Translations under genes and position numbers: made by a program
NCBI GenBank assembly: GCA_900755095.1
Contig: CAAEFE010000081.1
Location: 1 to 9,887, forward strand
Origin: an uncultured Bacteroides sp.
GTDB lineage: Bacteria; Bacteroidota; Bacteroidia; Bacteroidales; Bacteroidaceae
Reading direction: 5' to 3'
Length of the DNA stretch: 9,887 nt
Part shown: piece after piece, positions 7,956 to 9,887 of the stretch
How the letters are laid out: each line of letters opens with the position of its first letter
Position numbering within the stretch: position 1 is the first letter of the stretch
Notes under the pieces: model-generated
Told to the model about the DNA's origin: nothing
The model's input: only the letters and a program-made list of their open reading frames with translations
Database searches by the model: none

Positions 7956-8990
7956 TTATATTTCCATTAATCCTTCTATAGTCCAATATATTTTGTCATC
8001 AACAATTATAGAATCACTATTTGTATGAAAAACAGTACCCTTAGCACCATCACTACAAATAGCGATATAATCATATCCTTTATCTATTACATTTTCTTTT
8101 ATTGAATTTGTAATTTCTTTGGTAACAATCAGTATTTTTGCCTTTCTCTTTTTGGCATATTTAAGCAACATTTCTTGAACATGTTTGTCATTAAAACCAT
8201 AACCAATACAAACATAGTTTTGGGCACTTTCAAAGATTTTGTCCACAGCTGATAAAAGTTGTCTATGTGGTTCCTCTTGAGTACGTTCGTATTTATTAGT
8301 TCCTGGAGTTACGATACATGGTGTAAACCCTAATGGAATATTGACAGAATTGGGGATATTGCAAATGATTCCATCTCTCCTATACCAGTCTAGGGAACCG
8401 TGAACTTTCAAGATATTAATAAATCCAGTATAATCAGCCTCCGGCTTTTTAGGATTTAGCATAATATTATCTTTTAACTTTCCCATCAGTCCGTGAGTAA
8501 AACCTATATTAATGTAAGCGTCAGTTTGACAAGCTGCATACTCGGCAATCCTATCATAATTGGTTGAGATTACATTTAGCGTTTTATTCGGATCTCCATA
8601 TATAATATAATCAAATAGTTGTCTTAGATTAATATCTTCTCCACTTATAAACCTTTCATAGACTTTTGCATCGGATTCAATAATAACCTTCCAGACAATA
8701 TTTACTATATCTGCTTCAACAATTTCAGGAACCTTAACATCCAGCAATGCAGCTTCCAAACCTACACCTGAATCTAAAAGCTTTATGAAATCACTAACGA
8801 CATCATTAGTAGCTGTATCATAATATGGATTTGATTTAAAGAAGTTTTTTAACTCATTTGCTAAAACACCCATTCCTGGTATGCCATAGGAAACAGATGC
8901 TCCACTTCCCAATACAATTACAGGATTGGAACTTCGTATGTTTTGAATATCTTGAAATATGTCTTTCTTTTCCATATTCATTAAAAACAT
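7956..8990 (-). CDS. SIR2-family NADase-like effector of a SIR2-HerA defence system
   Basis: Rossmann-fold SIR2 domain protein expected to hydrolyse NAD+ during infection. Family motifs are all present: GSGAS (28-32) and GIPGM (36-40) for NAD binding, STNYD (142-146, N144), HGSLDW (197-202, with the catalytic-type H197), and GYGFND (263-268). No zinc-binding cysteine pairs of deacetylase sirtuins are seen, which favours an NADase. Full length at 344 residues, with no membrane segment or signal peptide. The first ATG (8988-8990) is followed by two more in frame at residues 4 and 6, and no strong ribosome-binding site separates them; the true start may be M4 or M6. The HerA gene follows after 3 bp. 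The gene is AT-rich compared with the backbone, in line with being cargo. Confidence 0.9.
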   Translation of the reverse strand: MFLMNMEKKDIFQDIQNIRSSNPVIVLGSGASVSYGIPGMGVLANELKNFFKSNPYYDTATNDVVSDFIKLLDSGVGLEAALLDVKVPEIVEADIVNIVWKVIIESDAKVYERFISGEDINLRQLFDYIIYGDPNKTLNVISTNYDRIAEYAACQTDAYINIGFTHGLMGKLKDNIMLNPKKPEADYTGFINILKVHGSLDWYRRDGIICNIPNSVNIPLGFTPCIVTPGTNKYERTQEEPHRQLLSAVDKIFESAQNYVCIGYGFNDKHVQEMLLKYAKKRKAKILIVTKEITNSIKENVIDKGYDYIAICSDGAKGTVFHTNSDSIIVDDKIYWTIEGLMEI

Positions 8991-8999
8991 TTATTTGAT

Positions 9000-9078
9000 A
9001 AAAATCTCAATTAAAGTACTACGTTGTATGCATTTATGCGAATTTCTATCGTTGTGCAATTACTTAGTTGAGATATTT
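9000..9078. repeat. Imperfect 15-bp inverted repeat upstream of the SIR2 gene
   Basis: The arm at 9000-9014 (around aatctcaattaa) matches the reverse complement of 9064-9078 (ttagttgagatattt) at 13 of 15 positions, with a 49-base space. It lies 9 bp before the SIR2 start and encloses the likely promoter region of the cassette. No clear Bacteroides-type promoter was found inside (the best -7-like boxes are weak). It may be an operator, or chance in AT-rich DNA. Confidence 0.35.
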
Positions 9079-9110
9079 AATCGATACTCATGTACTAATG
9101 CTTTCTTCAT
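9060..9110 (-). pseudogene. Remnant of the integrase 5' end (16 codons)
   Basis: Within the right copy of the 24-bp repeat an ATG (9108-9110) overlaps the stop of the HTH gene as ATGA and opens a frame that reads MKKALV, the same first six residues as the intact integrase, then HEYRLNISTK and a stop. After the sixth codon it no longer resembles the integrase. An AAAGG (minus strand, 9124-9120) stands 9 bases upstream, the same spacing as before the intact integrase. It is best read as the place where the integrase formerly began. It may still be translated by coupling, but a function is unlikely. Confidence 0.6.
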
Positions 9111-9117
9111 CGCTTCA
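9094..9117. repeat. 24-bp direct repeat, right copy (end of HTH gene)
   Basis: Perfect copy of 6181-6204 in the same orientation, 2,913 bp away. It contains the last codons of the HTH gene, its TGA stop and the vestigial integrase start. Since here both genes read naturally through the repeat, this copy lies on the undisturbed HTH side of the ancestral junction. Confidence 0.95.
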
Positions 9118-9667
9118 CACCTTTATATAGATTATCAATTTCTTTCTTTGGTACATAAACAAAGTTACCTATCTGTCTGGTAGGAATGGAATACTTGCGT
9201 ATATGAAGGTAAACAGTGCTTTCATTCACAAGAAACTTTTCTGTGATTTCGCCAATAGTATAACAGTCCTTTGGCTCCAGACTATACAGCTTGGCAATAG
9301 GCTTTGGCTTTGTGAGAGTTTTCTTTCGGAGAGGATAGAGTTTCATCAATTCTTCTTTTGATAGTAAAGTCTGCCTTTCTCCGGCATTCACACTTGGGAT
9401 TGTACCCTTACGAATTAAACGATAAAGAGTTTCCTTGCTTATGCCAAACAAAGCGTATGCTTCAGGAACTGTGATATACTCTTTGGACTTGGGTATCTTC
9501 TTAACCACTTCGTCCAACCTTTGCAATCTCTGTTCTTCATCCTTACGCCTTTTCCACGCAATCTTGGAACATTTGGGAGTGCAATACCACGATTCAATGG
9601 TTTTAGCTACAAAGGTTTCTCCACAAACCTTGCATTGACGTGTTATTTCAAATTTTGCTGCTGGCAT
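9107..9667 (-). CDS. Zinc-ribbon protein with two excisionase-type HTH domains
   Basis: DNA-binding protein likely to regulate integration/excision of the element. Residues 12-33 hold C12-x2-C15 and C29-x3-C33, a small zinc ribbon, followed by a basic helix (KIAWKRRKDEEQRLQR). Two HTH domains of the excisionase/MerR-like kind follow. The first is at about 64-110 (ITVPEAYALFGISKETLYRL, then a wing). The second is at about 135-182 (YTIGEITEKFLVNESTVYLH, then IPTRQIGNFVYVPKKEID). The double domain suggests binding to two half-sites, and the repeats GGTACAA beside its own promoter are possible targets. The stop TGA overlaps a vestigial integrase ATG, so this gene was originally followed directly by the integrase. 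The exact role (Xis, repressor or activator) is not decidable. Confidence 0.75.
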   Translation of the reverse strand: MPAAKFEITRQCKVCGETFVAKTIESWYCTPKCSKIAWKRRKDEEQRLQRLDEVVKKIPKSKEYITVPEAYALFGISKETLYRLIRKGTIPSVNAGERQTLLSKEELMKLYPLRKKTLTKPKPIAKLYSLEPKDCYTIGEITEKFLVNESTVYLHIRKYSIPTRQIGNFVYVPKKEIDNLYKGVKR

Positions 9668-9744
9668 AACCTACATTTTACTTATATTCTTCATTCTCAA
9701 TACCGCTGTTTTTATAGGTGTCACATTATCTACTTTTAAGTGTC

Positions 9745-9762
9745 GGTACAATTATGGTACAA
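9745..9762. promoter_or_regulatory. Paired GGTACAA repeats at the HTH promoter (possible operator)
   Basis: GGTACAA occurs at 9745-9751 and again at 9756-9762, 11 bases apart, about one helical turn. The second copy overlaps the -7 box and the first lies at or just after the expected transcription start. A protein bound to both would block the promoter. The double-HTH protein encoded downstream is an obvious candidate, but that is inference. Confidence 0.45.
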
Positions 9763-9793
9763 ATATATAATAAAAATCCGAATAACAAGCAAA
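9760..9793 (-). promoter_or_regulatory. Bacteroides-type promoter for the HTH gene
   Basis: On the minus strand TATATTTG (9767-9760) fits the Bacteroides -7 consensus TAnnTTTG exactly. TTTG (9793-9790) stands 22 bases upstream, one base beyond the usual 19-21 spacing to the -33 element. Transcription would begin around 9750-9755, giving a leader of roughly 85 bases before the HTH start at 9667. It probably drives HTH and, by readthrough, SIR2-HerA and integrase. Confidence 0.7.
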
Positions 9794-9810
9794 GTCAAGG
9801 AAAAGTGATA

Positions 9811-9848
9811 TAAAAAGAAATAGGGCATAACTCATTGAGTTACACCCT
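9811..9848 (-). terminator. Rho-independent terminator entering from the right flank
   Basis: Read on the minus strand, AGGGTGTAACTCA (9848-9836) pairs fully, counting two G-U pairs, with TGAGTTATGCCCT (9834-9822), and is followed by ATTTCTTTTTA. The plus strand has two mismatches instead, so the minus strand is the working one. It would end transcripts from a gene right of the window. The remaining 9849-9887 holds no gene I can recognise. Confidence 0.75.
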
Positions 9849-9887
9849 GCATTCCTATTTTTAGTTATCGTTGTTTATCGCAACTTA

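Larger units (their letters stand above)
6205..9093 (-). mobile_element. SIR2-HerA defence cassette inserted between HTH and integrase genes
   Basis: The 2,889-bp segment between the two 24-bp repeats contains only the SIR2 and HerA genes with their upstream region. It is visibly more AT-rich than the integrase and relaxase. The segment carries no recombinase of its own. Insertion at the HTH/integrase junction kept the HTH stop and the integrase start functional. How it moved is open: site-specific recombination using the repeat, or homologous recombination between related IMEs. Confidence 0.6.
92..9793 (-). mobile_element. Integrative and mobilizable element (IME), backbone plus defence cargo
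   Basis: Eight minus-strand genes form a coherent mobile-element set: tyrosine integrase, two excisionase-type HTH proteins, DUF3987-type ATPase, primase-like protein and MobV relaxase, with SIR2-HerA as cargo. No type IV secretion genes are visible, so the element would need a helper conjugative element, which is why I call it an IME and not a conjugative transposon. The limits given run from the relaxase stop to the rightmost promoter; the true ends are not determined. I looked for a direct repeat shared by 1-91 and 9668-9887 and found only a 7-base match (gcaactt), too short to call att. GC is higher in the backbone than in the cargo: for example 30 of 60 bases are G+C from 5041, against 16 of 60 from 8101. 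Confidence 0.8.

Noticed and set aside
292..9739. Open frames on the plus strand, such as 1721-2134, 2801-3160, 3203-3514 and 3753-4052
   Set aside because: They run antisense through convincing minus-strand genes, show no domain-like composition and have no promoter or ribosome-binding site.
26..9840. aatgagtta present at the left end and in inverted orientation within the right terminator as terminal inverted repeats
   Set aside because: Nine bases only; the right copy is fully explained by the terminator stem, and tyrosine-recombinase elements do not need terminal inverted repeats.
49..9886. Shared gcaactt near both window ends as a possible att core (left 52-58, right about 9880-9886)
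   Set aside because: Only seven bases, the bases on either side diverge, and the right copy lies at the window edge. That is expected by chance in this composition.
1..9887. CRISPR array, tRNA or rRNA genes
   Set aside because: No regularly spaced long repeats and no cloverleaf or ribosomal sequence were recognised on either strand.
9849..9887. 3' end of a flanking gene on the minus strand
   Set aside because: All frames in these 39 bases are too short to identify. The terminator next to it implies a gene further right, but nothing in the window shows which.

Overview
The window looks like an integrative and mobilizable element (IME) of a Bacteroidota gut-type bacterium, carrying a SIR2-HerA anti-phage cassette. 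The host assignment rests on three things: the gene set (MobV-like relaxase, zinc-finger/Toprim-like primase, DUF3987-type ATPase, AlpA/Xis-type helix-turn-helix protein, tyrosine integrase), a near-consensus Bacteroides-type promoter (TATATTTG -7 box with an upstream TTTG) at 9760-9793, and moderate-to-low GC. Every convincing gene is on the minus strand, so transcription runs from right to left.

Layout in order of transcription. 9849-9887 is an unassigned flank, followed by a strong minus-strand terminator (9811-9848). A promoter with two GGTACAA repeats drives a zinc-ribbon/double-HTH protein (9107-9667). Next come a SIR2-family NADase-like protein (7956-8990) and a HerA-family ATPase (6228-7952), 3 bp apart, which form the defence cassette. 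The tyrosine integrase (4941-6197) follows and ends at a strong terminator (4874-4914). After a 290-bp AT-rich gap come an Xis-like HTH protein (4288-4647), overlapping by one base with a DUF3987-type ATPase (2918-4288), a TGCAGTT repeat array (2821-2906) and a primase-like protein (1789-2802). A weak terminator and a candidate oriT (1671-1710) precede the MobV relaxase (92-1639). Positions 1-91 hold no gene.

The most informative structure is a perfect 24-bp direct repeat at 6181-6204 and 9094-9117 that brackets SIR2-HerA exactly. It spans the last codons of the HTH gene and the first six codons of the integrase. At the right copy the HTH stop and a former integrase start still overlap as ATGA, and a 16-codon stub of the integrase reading frame remains. 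I infer that HTH and integrase were once adjacent and translationally coupled. The 2.9-kb defence cassette was then placed between them with duplication of 24 bp, leaving both genes intact and the integrase with a Shine-Dalgarno-like sequence at the same spacing. This looks like a cargo slot inside the IME backbone.

How the parts work together (inference from families): the integrase and HTH proteins control integration and excision; the DUF3987 and primase proteins, with the repeat array, probably support replication of the excised circle; MobV and oriT allow mobilization by a co-resident conjugative element; SIR2-HerA protects the host from phage. The att sites could not be identified, so the element's exact ends are unknown.
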